From positions 98,697-162,696 of the forward strand of contig NZ_LT854634.1 in assembly GCF_900184255.1 (NCBI RefSeq): DNA of 64,000 nt, written 5' to 3'. This document shows positions 53,273 to 62,985 of the stretch, in pieces (positions within the stretch are counted from its first letter, which is position 1; each line of letters opens with the position of its first letter). Made by a program: the position numbers and the translations under genes. Under the pieces are notes generated by a model, which saw only the letters and a program-made list of their open reading frames with translations, searched no databases and was not told where the DNA came from. This DNA is from Haloimpatiens massiliensis (lineage in GTDB: Bacteria > Bacillota > Clostridia > Clostridiales > Clostridiaceae).

Positions 53273-54346
53273 TTATATTATATGAGCATTATATGGTGAG
53301 AAACTTATTTTTACATTCTCTCCCTCATTGAAAATTTCTTTCGCTTGAGGGTTATTATGTTGAATTTTGACTTCCGCTTCTCCAACTTTAACCACATAAT
53401 CTTGATAAGCTCCCATAAATGTTGATAACATAACCTTTCCTTCTAAAAATCCTTCTCTGCCTATTTCCACAGCTTCTGGTCTTAAAACTAATTTACAAGT
53501 ACTACCTGCTTTCTTATCTCCCTTATAAGGTATACTCATTTTTTTGCCGTAAATTGACACTTCAGCTATACTATTCTCTACACTATCTATTGTACCACTT
53601 ATAAAGTTTGCTGTACCAATGAAATCTGCAACAAATTCTGTTTTTGGTGTGTAATAAATCTCTTTAGGAGTTCCAACCTGCTCAATTATTCCCTTATTCA
53701 TAATAATAATCCTATCAGATAAGCTCATAGCTTCTGACTGGTCATGTGTTACATAAATCGCAGTAATTCCTACCTTTTGTTGTATTTTTCTAATTTCTGT
53801 TCTCATATATACTCTAAGCTTTGCATCAAGGTTTGAAAGAGGTTCATCAAATAGTAATACTCCCGGTTCCATAACCAGTGCACGAGCTAGCGCAACTCTT
53901 TGCTGTTGTCCTCCAGATAATTGATTTGGATATCTATTTTCCATTCCCTTTAATCCAACTAGTTCTATAATATTATCCACTCTTGTCTTTACTTCATCTT
54001 TACTTATTTTCTTTAATTTTAAACCATAAGCAATATTATCATAAATATTGTAATGAGGGAAAAGAGCATAGCTTTGAAAAACCATAGCACTATCTCTTTT
54101 ATCCGGTGGAAGATCATTTATCTTATCTCCTCCTAGATAAATCTCCCCCATGGTTGGAATTTCAAATCCTGCTATCATTCTTAATGTAGTAGTTTTACCA
54201 CATCCAGATGGTCCAAGTAAAGTTACAAATTCTCCCGGTTTAATATCCACTGATATATTATCCACTGCTTTAAATTCATTATTATTAGCACCAATATATA
54301 TTTTGCTTAATTTTTTTATATTAACTCCTTTAGATCTTTTTTCCAT
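53273..54346 (-). CDS. ABC importer ATPase, Fbp/Afu type (cluster 2)
   Basis: About 357 residues. Walker A GPSGCGKTT, signature LSGGQQQR, Walker B VLLFDEPLSNLDAKL, and a C-terminal TOBE-like domain (KLVLRPEAVEIG) longer than in cluster 1. The start at 54346 has GGAGG eight bases upstream; an ATG five codons earlier contains that site. The gene is separated from the permease gene by 133 bases. Substrate unknown; see the binding protein. Confidence 0.92.
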   Translation of the reverse strand: MEKRSKGVNIKKLSKIYIGANNNEFKAVDNISVDIKPGEFVTLLGPSGCGKTTTLRMIAGFEIPTMGEIYLGGDKINDLPPDKRDSAMVFQSYALFPHYNIYDNIAYGLKLKKISKDEVKTRVDNIIELVGLKGMENRYPNQLSGGQQQRVALARALVMEPGVLLFDEPLSNLDAKLRVYMRTEIRKIQQKVGITAIYVTHDQSEAMSLSDRIIIMNKGIIEQVGTPKEIYYTPKTEFVADFIGTANFISGTIDSVENSIAEVSIYGKKMSIPYKGDKKAGSTCKLVLRPEAVEIGREGFLEGKVMLSTFMGAYQDYVVKVGEAEVKIQHNNPQAKEIFNEGENVKISFSPYNAHII

Positions 54347-54479
54347 AGTATACTCCTCCATTTCACTATCTATGCTTCAAAACTAATAGATTAATCTAAC
54401 TATAATTGTAAAGCACCTAGATTATAACTATAATTGTAATCTTTACTTAACCTGTACCGTGCTATTTTGATTAATACAT

Positions 54480-56168
54480 TTATATCTGCTCTTTGCTTAC
54501 TCCCATTTTGCTTAGTGCAAAATACATTATAGAAACAGCAATATAAACAATTATAATAAGTAAAGTAGAATATGCTGCAGCTACACCAAACCTACCAGCG
54601 TCCACCTGTGAAAGTATATTTACAGTAAGTAGACTATATCTTGCTGAAACTAAAAATATTACCGCACTTACTGCAGTCATACTTCTTACAAAACTATAAA
54701 CAAGTCCTGAAAAAAATGCTGGCTTTATAAGTGGTAATGTTACAGAACTAAATACCTTAGTTGTATCTGCTCCTAAATCCGAAGCTGCCTCTTCTATAGC
54801 AGGATCTATTTGTTGAAGAGCCGCTACTCCTGATCTTACTCCCACTGGCAAACTTCTCATAACGAAAGCTATTATTATTATTGTCCCAGTTCCAGTTAAT
54901 AACAATGGTTTAGTATTATAGGCTAAAACATACCCTATACCTATAACAGTTCCAGGTACCGCCATGGCTAATAAAGATGAAAATTCAACAAAACCACGTC
55001 CATAGAATTTTTTTCTAACAATTAAAAATGCAACAATCATAGCAAGTATTCCTGTAATTGGTGTTGCAATAGCAGATAATAAAGTAGTATCTATTAATGG
55101 TTTAATTCCAAGTTCAAAGACATATTTAAAATGTTTAAGGGTTAATGTATAATCCATTCCCCATATGTTAAATAGTCCACCTAAAGGTATTAGTCCGTAG
55201 AATATTAATACAAAAATAGTCACTATTAAGCAAAATGCATCTATAGGATATACTATTTTCTTCTCGTCAATTAAATCTCTTCCTCTTGATGCTTTTCCAG
55301 TAACTGTTATATAAGATTTTCTCTCTATCCAATATTTTTCAATAACAAAAAGTAATATGGTAAGAACTAATAAAATAACTGCTATAGTAGCTCCCCCTTG
55401 CATATCATAATTACCTATAGCCTGCAAATATATCTGTGTTGCCAATGTAGAAAAGTTTCCTCCAATAACCATTGGGTTTGAAAAATCTGCCACAGTTTCT
55501 ATAAATGTTAATAAAAATGCATTAGCAAGTCCTGGTGCCATAAGCGGTAATGTAACAGTAGTAAAAGTCTTCCATCTCGATGCACCCATATTTCTCGCTG
55601 CTTCTTCTAATGAAGGGTCAATATGTTTTAAAAGTCCTGTCAACAAAAGATATGCTACTGGGAAAAATGTCATAGTCTGTACAATAACTAAACCCTTTAG
55701 CCCGTATATATTTGCATCCGAAATATGAAGTAACTTATGAGTTATAAATCCTCTTTGTCCAAAAAGCATAATTGCTGATAATGCAAGTACAAAAGGTGGT
55801 GATATAATAGGAAGTATAGATACAATATTAAATAATTTTTTAAATCTTGTTTTTATGTATGAATCTGCATATGCAAATATAAATCCAATTAAAGTAGATA
55901 ATCCTCCAACAATAAATCCTAACATTAATGTATTTTTTAATGTATTTCTAAAATCAATACTTTTAATAGTTTCAGAGTATGCGCTTAATGTAAAACCATC
56001 TCTACTTATAAAACTCTCTTTAAGTACTGCAAATAATGGATATAGAATAAATATTAACAATATTGCTATTACAAAAATTATTGTAACTAAAAGCATTGGA
56101 TCTCTCCATATTTTTTTCATATCCGTTACATCACTTTTCATTTTATTCTTATACTTATTGAATGCCAT
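54480..56168 (-). CDS. Duplicated ABC importer permease, Fbp/Afu type (cluster 2)
   Basis: A 562-residue permease with about twelve membrane segments and two EAA loops (EEAARNMGASRWKTFTTVTL and EEAASDLGADTTKVFSSVTL). Length and layout match the cluster 1 permease. The start has AAAGGAG with good spacing. The upstream gap to the binding protein gene is unusually long because element copy E lies there. Confidence 0.93.
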   Translation of the reverse strand: MAFNKYKNKMKSDVTDMKKIWRDPMLLVTIIFVIAILLIFILYPLFAVLKESFISRDGFTLSAYSETIKSIDFRNTLKNTLMLGFIVGGLSTLIGFIFAYADSYIKTRFKKLFNIVSILPIISPPFVLALSAIMLFGQRGFITHKLLHISDANIYGLKGLVIVQTMTFFPVAYLLLTGLLKHIDPSLEEAARNMGASRWKTFTTVTLPLMAPGLANAFLLTFIETVADFSNPMVIGGNFSTLATQIYLQAIGNYDMQGGATIAVILLVLTILLFVIEKYWIERKSYITVTGKASRGRDLIDEKKIVYPIDAFCLIVTIFVLIFYGLIPLGGLFNIWGMDYTLTLKHFKYVFELGIKPLIDTTLLSAIATPITGILAMIVAFLIVRKKFYGRGFVEFSSLLAMAVPGTVIGIGYVLAYNTKPLLLTGTGTIIIIAFVMRSLPVGVRSGVAALQQIDPAIEEAASDLGADTTKVFSSVTLPLIKPAFFSGLVYSFVRSMTAVSAVIFLVSARYSLLTVNILSQVDAGRFGVAAAYSTLLIIIVYIAVSIMYFALSKMGVSKEQI

Positions 56169-56247
56169 TAAACATTCTCCTTTCCTGTATAAAACATGTA
56201 CACTTACCTTAAGCGAAATTAGTAAATATATTAAATACTTTTCATTT

Positions 56248-56523
56248 GATTATCCCACAAAAAGCATTATATTACCTGAATTATGAAATTTCTCTGGAAT
56301 GACTTGCATAAGAAGCAAAGGAACTGTTTAAATTTAATTTTAGAAATTCTTCTTTTAGACAGATAAAATTATCGTAAACCTGGCAAGGACGCCAGACTAG
56401 CGAACCTGAGGCAGGACGCTGAATGTGAGCGTTAGATAATTTTATATGGCTAAAAGATTAGAATTTCTTAAATTAAATTTATTGTTCCGAGCTCTTATGC
56501 AAGTCATGGAGGAGAAATTTCAT
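56248..56523. mobile_element. Miniature element copy E, full form with lost right terminus
   Basis: It starts GATTATCCCACAAAAAGC and has both long arms and the complete core (ACCTGGCAAGGACGCCAG, GACGCTGAATGTGAGCGTTA). The right end is missing after GGAGGAGAAATTTCAT, about 35 bases short. It lies inside the importer operon, between the binding protein and permease genes. Nearly identical to copy A in the core. Confidence 0.88.
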
Positions 56524-56539
56524 TAATATTTTAATAAAT

Positions 56540-56577
56540 AACTCGTCAGTATCATAAAATTCAGCTACTAACGAGTT
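56540..56577 (-). terminator. Hairpin after the cluster 2 binding protein gene
   Basis: The minus strand reads AACTCGTTAGTA ... TACTGACGAGTT with a loop of about 14 bases and ATTTATT after it. It should attenuate transcription between the binding protein and the rest of the operon. Confidence 0.65.
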
Positions 56578-56613
56578 TTCTATTATTGCCTAATTTTGTT
56601 CTATTTCTAAATA

Positions 56614-57648
56614 TTATTTATTTGTTAATTTGTGCCATTCATCTACTAATTTCTTTCTATTCTTTCCTGCAAACTCCATGTCATAATCAATTAATTTAGT
56701 ATCTTTTAATTGTTCAGCTTCTTTAGGTGGTTGAGCATTCTTATTTGTTAAGAATTGGAATGAACCGTAGTTTTGTCCCATTTCCTGTACTTCTTTCTTT
56801 AAACACCAATCTACAAACTTCTTAGCTGCTTCCATATCTGGGGCATTTTTTATTATAGATACAGCACCTACTTCATACCCAGTACCTTCTGAAGGAGCTG
56901 ATAGAACTATATCAGAATATCCTTGTTTTTGATATTTAATTCCATCATGTAAGAAACAAATACCAACCATAGTTTCTCCTGTACCTGCCATTTGAGCTGG
57001 AGCAGATCCTGTTTTAGGATATTGTCTTACTTGTCCATCTAACTTTTTAGCATATTCCATAGCCTTCTCTTCGCCCATTAACTGAACTAAAGTTGAAAGC
57101 ATAGCGTAAGCTGTACCTGATGAAGCTGGATTAGCCACAACTATTTGTCCCTTATATTCAGGTTTTAATAGATCTTCCCAAGATTTTGGTACTTGAGCAT
57201 TTTTTTCTTTTAATAATTTAGAATTACACACAAATCCTAAATATCCATTATATATTCCTGTCCAATATCCATTTTTATCCTTAAATTTATCTGGTATTTC
57301 TTTCGCTGTAGGTGATTCATACTTTTCCAATAGTCCTTGTTCCTTCGCAGCTACAAATGTATCTGCTGGACCACCATACCATACTGAAGCTTTAGGATTT
57401 TGTTTTTCAGCATCTATTCTCTTTAATGCTTCTCCTCCACTTAGTCTTATAACAGTAGTTTTAATACCAGACTCTTTTTCAAATTCCTTTGCAACAGCAT
57501 TTGCATGATCTTCCATAAGTCCTGCATATATTGTCAATGATAGTTGTTTATCTCCTTTTTTAGTAGCTTCACTTTTGCCACAACCAACTAGAGTGCTTCC
57601 AAGCATAACCGTTCCCAAAGCCAAAGCCAATAATCTTTTTTTAATCAT
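56614..57648 (-). CDS. Lipoprotein substrate-binding protein, AfuA-like (cluster 2)
   Basis: A 344-residue lipoprotein with signal MIKKRLLALALGTVMLGSTL and lipobox VGCG. The body has SVWYGGPADTFVAAKEQG, ANPASSGTAYAML and ICFLHDGIKYQ. SSGT could hold a phosphate, and His234-Asp235 resemble the pair used by sugar-phosphate-binding AfuA as I recall it; iron-binding paired tyrosines are not seen. A phosphorylated sugar is the best guess. It is first in the operon; higher expression than the downstream genes is expected from the terminator at 56540-56577. GGGAGG five bases before ATG. Confidence 0.88.
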   Translation of the reverse strand: MIKKRLLALALGTVMLGSTLVGCGKSEATKKGDKQLSLTIYAGLMEDHANAVAKEFEKESGIKTTVIRLSGGEALKRIDAEKQNPKASVWYGGPADTFVAAKEQGLLEKYESPTAKEIPDKFKDKNGYWTGIYNGYLGFVCNSKLLKEKNAQVPKSWEDLLKPEYKGQIVVANPASSGTAYAMLSTLVQLMGEEKAMEYAKKLDGQVRQYPKTGSAPAQMAGTGETMVGICFLHDGIKYQKQGYSDIVLSAPSEGTGYEVGAVSIIKNAPDMEAAKKFVDWCLKKEVQEMGQNYGSFQFLTNKNAQPPKEAEQLKDTKLIDYDMEFAGKNRKKLVDEWHKLTNK

Positions 57649-58228
57649 ATTAATCCTCCCAATCCATTTTCTTTATATATTAATAATATCGTTTACAGGT
57701 ATTATTATAAATTATTTAATACTTCATTAATAAATAATGAACAAAATAAAACACATTTAGGTAAAATTTTTGCACATATTAGAGAAAATAATAAAAAAAG
57801 AGGATTAATTGTATTAATAATAAGTTCTTATTACAATTAATTCTCTCTATTAATTAACTAATTTTTAAACATAATATTCAAACCCCAAATTATATAAATA
57901 AAAGAAATACAAATATAACTTTTAATGAGCAATTAAAGAGTAGGTAAAAGGTAAGAAGTAAGAGCTCTTGAAAAAATTCAGCAAAGCTGAATTTTCAGCA
58001 CAACTATTACTAGCTGGTCTTACTTATTCACAAATTAATTATAAAAAACTCCTTGAGTTTTATCCTTAACTCTTACTTCTTAGCTCTTACCTATTACCTA
58101 CTACTTACCTGCAAATTTCAAATTATAGTTAATTTCTAAAAGAGCTTTATTCTTCATTTTAAATTTTATATTTTTATTTTATGACTGCGAAAGTTGAATT
58201 ATTAATTTTATCTTTAAATGCGTATAAT
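57649..58228. other. Gap of 580 bases with repeat family 2 copy 2
   Basis: The left part (57649-57940) is AT-rich and should contain the importer cluster 2 promoter. The right part is repeat copy 2. No coding frame is supported. Confidence 0.6.
57941..58206. repeat. Repeat family 2, copy 2 (about 266 bp), inverted relative to copy 1
   Basis: It begins TAGGTAAAAGGTAAGAAGTA, includes GCTGAATTTTCAGCACAACT, ACTCCTTGAGTTTTATCC, and ends with the region AAGAGCTTTATTCTTCATTT ... GCGAAAGTTGAATT. Read on the minus strand it matches copy 1 with scattered differences and one short extra segment (ACCAGC). On the minus strand it carries a terminator-like AAACTC-AAG-GAGTTTTTT that would end the exporter operon transcript. 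Confidence 0.88.
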
Positions 58229-60094
58229 TTAAGAAGCTTCAAATTGACTCTCATAAAGTTTAGCATAAAATCCTCCTTTTTCTAGAAGCTCACTGTGATT
58301 TCCCTGCTCTACAATGTCCCCATTGTTCATAACCAAAATTAAATCTGCATCTCTTATTGTTGATAAACGGTGGGCTATTATAAAGCTAGTGCAGTCATTT
58401 GTAAGTGCATCCATGGCCAATTTAATCTGAACTTCTGTACGAGTATCAATAGAGCTAGTAGCTTCATCTAAAATAAGAATTTTAGGTTTCGCAAGAATAG
58501 CTCTTGCAATAGTTATTAGCTGTTTTTGACCTTGAGATATGTTAGATGCTTCTTCATTAAGTATCATATTGTACCCATCTGGCAAAGCATGAACAAAACT
58601 GTCCACACGAGCTAATTTTGCAGCCTCAACTACTTCTTCATCCGTAGCTTCTACTCTGCCGTACCTTATATTCTCCATGATGCTGCCATTATATAGCCAA
58701 GTATCCTGTAAAACCATACCAAACATTGAGCGTAAATCTTTACGTGTAAAATTTCTTATGTCATGACCATCTACCAATATTGCTCCTTGATTCACATCAT
58801 AAAAGCGCATTAAAAGTTTTACCATAGTAGTTTTACCGGCACCAGTAGGTCCAACTATAGCAACCTTTTGTCCTGGTTTTATATTTGCTGAAAAATCTTT
58901 AATGATAATCTTTTCCGGATTGTATCCAAAGTGTACATTTTTAAATTCAACCTGACCTTCAACCTTATTAAGCTTCACAGGATTATTAACTTCTGACACC
59001 TCTTCCTCTTCATCTAAAAATTCAAATACACGCTCAGCAGAAGCCGCTGTTTGCTGAAGTATATTGGATATATTAGCAATTTGGGCAATAGGCTGAGTAA
59101 ATTGACGTACATATTGTATAAATGCTTGAATATCTCCCACTTCTATAGTTCTCTTAATTGCAAGATATCCCCCCAAAATACTCACTGACACATAACCTAA
59201 ATTACCTACAAAATTCATAAGTGGCATCATGATACTAGTTAGAAATTGAGATTTCCATGCAGCTCCATAAAGCCTATCATTTAACTTGTTAAACTTCTCA
59301 ACACTCTTCCTTTCACCATTAAAGGCCTTCATTACTACGTGACCACCATACATCTCTTCCACATGTCCATTTACATTTCCTAAATAATCCTGTTGCTGTT
59401 TAAAGAATTTTTGAGAATTCTTAACAATAATCATTATGATAATCATAGATACTGGAATTATACCAATAGCCACCAAGCTCATTTGCCAGCTTATAGTAAA
59501 CATCATAATTAAAACACCAATAACAGTGGTTACAGACGTTATAATCTGTGTTAAACTCTGATTAAGAGTTTGGCTTAAAGTATCTACATCATTAGTAACA
59601 CGTGATAATACTTCTCCTTGATTTGTATTATCAAAATATTTAAGAGGCATTTTATTAATTTTTTCAGAAATTTCTTTTCTAAAATTGTAACTAACTTTCA
59701 TTGCAACACTAGTCATTATCCATCCTTGAATATAACTAAGCACTGCACTTAACAAATATAAGCCTATTAGTATAATTATTATTTTTTCTATATAATCGAA
59801 ATCTATATTACCTATACCTGATATTTTTGCCATAATACCTTCGAAAATCTTTGTAGTAACCTTTCCTAATACCTTAGGTCCAACTATAGAAAAGACTGAG
59901 CTGCCTATAGCAAATATCAATACAATTATTATTGAAAATTTATATACACTTAAGTGCTTACCTAATTTTTTCATAGTGCCTTTAAAATCTCTTGCTTTTT
60001 CTCCACCTTGCATCATAGCTCCTGGACCATGTCCCATACGCTTAGGTGGACGGCGGTTATGATTTTCTCTTACTTTACTTTTGTTGTCGCTCAT
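58229..60094 (-). CDS. ABC exporter half-transporter (multidrug/lipid type), second subunit
   Basis: A 621-residue half-transporter. Six membrane helices (about residues 50-330) precede an ATPase with Walker A GPTGAGKTT, signature NISQGQKQ and Walker B KILILDEATSSID. The basic N-terminus (RENHNRRPPKRMGHGPGAMM) is typical of the second subunit of clostridial heterodimeric exporters. The glutamate after Walker B is present, so this subunit has the intact catalytic site. The start overlaps the stop of the partner gene (ATGA) with GGAGG upstream. Confidence 0.93.
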   Translation of the reverse strand: MSDNKSKVRENHNRRPPKRMGHGPGAMMQGGEKARDFKGTMKKLGKHLSVYKFSIIIVLIFAIGSSVFSIVGPKVLGKVTTKIFEGIMAKISGIGNIDFDYIEKIIIILIGLYLLSAVLSYIQGWIMTSVAMKVSYNFRKEISEKINKMPLKYFDNTNQGEVLSRVTNDVDTLSQTLNQSLTQIITSVTTVIGVLIMMFTISWQMSLVAIGIIPVSMIIIMIIVKNSQKFFKQQQDYLGNVNGHVEEMYGGHVVMKAFNGERKSVEKFNKLNDRLYGAAWKSQFLTSIMMPLMNFVGNLGYVSVSILGGYLAIKRTIEVGDIQAFIQYVRQFTQPIAQIANISNILQQTAASAERVFEFLDEEEEVSEVNNPVKLNKVEGQVEFKNVHFGYNPEKIIIKDFSANIKPGQKVAIVGPTGAGKTTMVKLLMRFYDVNQGAILVDGHDIRNFTRKDLRSMFGMVLQDTWLYNGSIMENIRYGRVEATDEEVVEAAKLARVDSFVHALPDGYNMILNEEASNISQGQKQLITIARAILAKPKILILDEATSSIDTRTEVQIKLAMDALTNDCTSFIIAHRLSTIRDADLILVMNNGDIVEQGNHSELLEKGGFYAKLYESQFEAS

Positions 60095-62316
60095 GCCAAT
60101 TCCTCCTTTGAAAGCTGTGATAAAGCAATTTCTTTATACGTTTCACAATTTTCTATAAGTTCTTTATGTGTACCCATGCCGACTATTCTGCCTTCATCTA
60201 AAACTATTATCTTTTCCGCATTTTTAATAGTAGCTATACGCTGTGCTACTATTAAAAATGTACTATCACCAGTTTTTTCTTTTAAAGCCTTTCTTAATTC
60301 TAAGTCTGTTTTAAAATCCAAAGCAGAAAAGCTATCATCAAATATAGCAATTTCAGGATTTTTTACAATAGCACGAGCTATGGACAATCTTTGCTTTTGA
60401 CCACCTGACACATTGTTTCCACCTTGAGAAATTTCCATTAAAAGTCCCTGACCCTTTTCTTCTACAAATCCTTTAGCTTGAGCAATTTCTATAGCTCTAT
60501 TTAATTCCTCCTCTGAGGCATTTTCATTAGCATATCTTAGGTTAGATTCAATATCTCCGCTAAATAATGAACTTTTTTGTGGTACATAACCAATTTTCTC
60601 CCTAAGTTCATGTTGATTAACTTCTTTTACATTCACGCCATCAATTAGTACTTCACCTTCTGTAGCATCATAAAAACGAAGTATTAAATTAATTAATGTA
60701 GTTTTCCCTGAACCAGTAGCTCCTATAAAAGCTGTGGTTTCTCCTGGCAAAGCTTTAAAACTTATATCTTTAAGCATATTTTCCTCTGCACCAGGATATT
60801 TAAAGGACACGTTTCTAAAATCCACTACACCCTTTAATTCTTCATTAAAACTTTTGCCCTCCTCTGGGTCTAGAATAGTTGGCTCCACCTCTAAAACTTC
60901 AGAAATACGTTGTGCTGATACAGAAGCCCTTGGTATCATAATAAACATAAATGACATCATAAGGAATGCAAAAATTATTTGCATAGCATACTGCATAAAC
61001 GCCATCATATCTCCCACTTGCATACTTGATTCTGCAATATGATGGGCTCCCACCCAAACTATTAGTAAAGTTACTCCATTCATTATAAGCATCATACTTG
61101 GAAACATAACTGCCATTATACGATTAACAAATAAATTAGTCTTTGTAAGATTTTTATTGGCTTTATCAAACCTTTTTTCTTCAAATTTCTGAGTATTAAA
61201 AGCTCTTATAACCATCATTCCTGAAAGATTTTCACGAGTAACTAAATTAAGCTTATCCACAAGTCCTTGTACAATTTTAAATTTTGGTAAAGCTATTGAA
61301 AATACTATAAGTATTAATCCTAAAAGTGTTATCACTGCCACTGCAATAATCCATGACATTGATGTACTCTTATCAATAGCTTTAATTACGCCCCCAACTC
61401 CTAATATTGGTGCATAAAACATCATCCTAATCATTATTACAATGAGCATTTGAATTTGATTAATATCATTAGTTGTCCTTGTTATAAGCGATGCAGTGGA
61501 GAATTTGTCCAACTCAGCATTAGAAAAACTCTCTACCTTCTTAAACACATCCTTACGTAAATTTTTAGCAAGACCGGCTGCTATTCTTGACGCAAAGAAT
61601 CCCACCATAACTATGCATACGGCACTTAATAAGGATATTAAAAGCATTTTAACTCCTGTTTTTCCAATATACCTATTTTGGATTTTATCAGTGTCTACTC
61701 CTAAAGCTTTATATTCTGCCTTTACAGAATTTGCTGCAACTTGTATTATCATATTATCTCCTAAAGCAGCAAATTTCTTATTCATATCATCATTTATTTT
61801 TAAACGCTGTTGTTCTGGTAAATTTTTAAATAGCATAAATAAATCTGTGGCTTCTGGAACTTTTTTACCACCTATATCAATTAAACCATTCTTTGCCTCA
61901 TTTTTCATCTTATCAACGCCTGAAACCGCTAAGAATGATTTTCCCATTATTAAATTTAATTCTTCTACCTTTGACTTATCATTATTTTTTAATACATATA
62001 TAGCTTGTTTTTTAAGATTTGGATAATCATCTACATACTTTTCATAATCAATATTTTTATTATCTATTAAAGTATATTGCTTTAATACCTTTTCCTTATC
62101 CTTTTCACTCATAAATATAGTGAGTTTTTCCATTTCATTTTTTCTTATAGCTTTTGGTACAGCATCCTCAATACCGCCTTGCTGAATACCTTTGTTTACA
62201 ATATTAGACATATAGTCTGGCAATGCTAAGTCTGCCATAGCTTGAACAAAAAGAAGAACTATAGCAATAAGTATTGATGCCACAAATGGTTTTAAATATT
62301 TAGCTAATTTGTACAT
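60091..62316 (-). CDS. ABC exporter half-transporter, first subunit, with enlarged first loop
   Basis: A 741-residue half-transporter. The first helix is followed by an unusually large extracytoplasmic insertion (about residues 40-220, rich in lysine and acidic residues, with NDKSKVEELNLIMGKSFLAV) before helix two. The ATPase has Walker A GATGSGKTT, signature VSGGQKQR and Walker B IAIFDDSFSALD, where aspartate replaces the catalytic glutamate. One degenerate and one intact site is the hallmark of heterodimeric exporters such as BmrCD/TM287-288. The operon starts with a marR-type gene. Confidence 0.93.
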   Translation of the reverse strand: MYKLAKYLKPFVASILIAIVLLFVQAMADLALPDYMSNIVNKGIQQGGIEDAVPKAIRKNEMEKLTIFMSEKDKEKVLKQYTLIDNKNIDYEKYVDDYPNLKKQAIYVLKNNDKSKVEELNLIMGKSFLAVSGVDKMKNEAKNGLIDIGGKKVPEATDLFMLFKNLPEQQRLKINDDMNKKFAALGDNMIIQVAANSVKAEYKALGVDTDKIQNRYIGKTGVKMLLISLLSAVCIVMVGFFASRIAAGLAKNLRKDVFKKVESFSNAELDKFSTASLITRTTNDINQIQMLIVIMIRMMFYAPILGVGGVIKAIDKSTSMSWIIAVAVITLLGLILIVFSIALPKFKIVQGLVDKLNLVTRENLSGMMVIRAFNTQKFEEKRFDKANKNLTKTNLFVNRIMAVMFPSMMLIMNGVTLLIVWVGAHHIAESSMQVGDMMAFMQYAMQIIFAFLMMSFMFIMIPRASVSAQRISEVLEVEPTILDPEEGKSFNEELKGVVDFRNVSFKYPGAEENMLKDISFKALPGETTAFIGATGSGKTTLINLILRFYDATEGEVLIDGVNVKEVNQHELREKIGYVPQKSSLFSGDIESNLRYANENASEEELNRAIEIAQAKGFVEEKGQGLLMEISQGGNNVSGGQKQRLSIARAIVKNPEIAIFDDSFSALDFKTDLELRKALKEKTGDSTFLIVAQRIATIKNAEKIIVLDEGRIVGMGTHKELIENCETYKEIALSQLSKEELA

Positions 62317-62355
62317 TGCAACTCCTACCCCTTTCCTAAGGTTATATTTGAAAAT

Positions 62356-62796
62356 CTAGAAAGTTTCCCTGTCTACTACTTCTTTTAATATGGACAAACC
62401 TTCAAGTATTTTATCTGCTTCCTCATCTGATGTTTTACTTACCATCATCTCAATTTTTCTTTGTATTTGACAAAAGCGATCTTTTGAATTTTTTCTAAAT
62501 TCAGGGTTTACATCTACATAAACAACTCTTCTATCCTTTTCACTTCTAATTCTTTCTACCAAGCCTTGCTTTTCTAATCTGTCTACTATACCCGATATAG
62601 TACTATTAGAAAGCCCTATACGCTTACTTAAATCGCTTATTTTCATTTTTCCCTCATGGGACAGTATGCCTATAATCATGCCTTGTGGTGCTGTTAATTT
62701 CATATCTTTAAATTCTTTTTTCACACTTTGCTTTATAGAATCCATAACCTGCTTCAGCATCCTAACTATCTCAATTGATTTATTTGTATTATTCAT
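62356..62796 (-). CDS. MarR-family transcriptional regulator
   Basis: A 146-residue winged-helix repressor. LTAPQGMIIGILSHEGKMKI leads into DLSKRIGLSNSTISGIVDRL (HTH) and the wing VERIRSEKDRRVVYV, all typical of MarR. It is first in the operon with the exporter genes, 40 bases before them, and probably represses the operon by binding the palindrome at 62890-62921. GAGGGGG precedes the ATG. Confidence 0.94.
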   Translation of the reverse strand: MNNTNKSIEIVRMLKQVMDSIKQSVKKEFKDMKLTAPQGMIIGILSHEGKMKISDLSKRIGLSNSTISGIVDRLEKQGLVERIRSEKDRRVVYVDVNPEFRKNSKDRFCQIQRKIEMMVSKTSDEEADKILEGLSILKEVVDRETF

Positions 62797-62889
62797 GGAA
62801 CATTATCCCCCTCTCTTAATAATTCCTACAAATTATTGTTGATCCTTGTTACATATTTTCAAAAAACGTTTTATATTAAAATCATTCGT

Positions 62890-62921
62890 ATTAATATATT
62901 TCGCATACGAAATATATTAAT
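62890..62921. promoter_or_regulatory. Probable MarR operator upstream of the exporter operon
   Basis: ATTAATATATTTCG, CATA, CGAAATATATTAAT: a perfect 14 bp inverted repeat about 95 bases upstream of the marR start. An additional TTCGTAT at 62885 pairs with ATACGAA inside it, making a second overlapping repeat. Autoregulation is expected. Confidence 0.8.
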
Positions 62922-62985
62922 CCTTTTAATAACACTAGTCAAGTTTTTTCTCAATATGTTAACAAATTTTTTTCAATTACAAATT

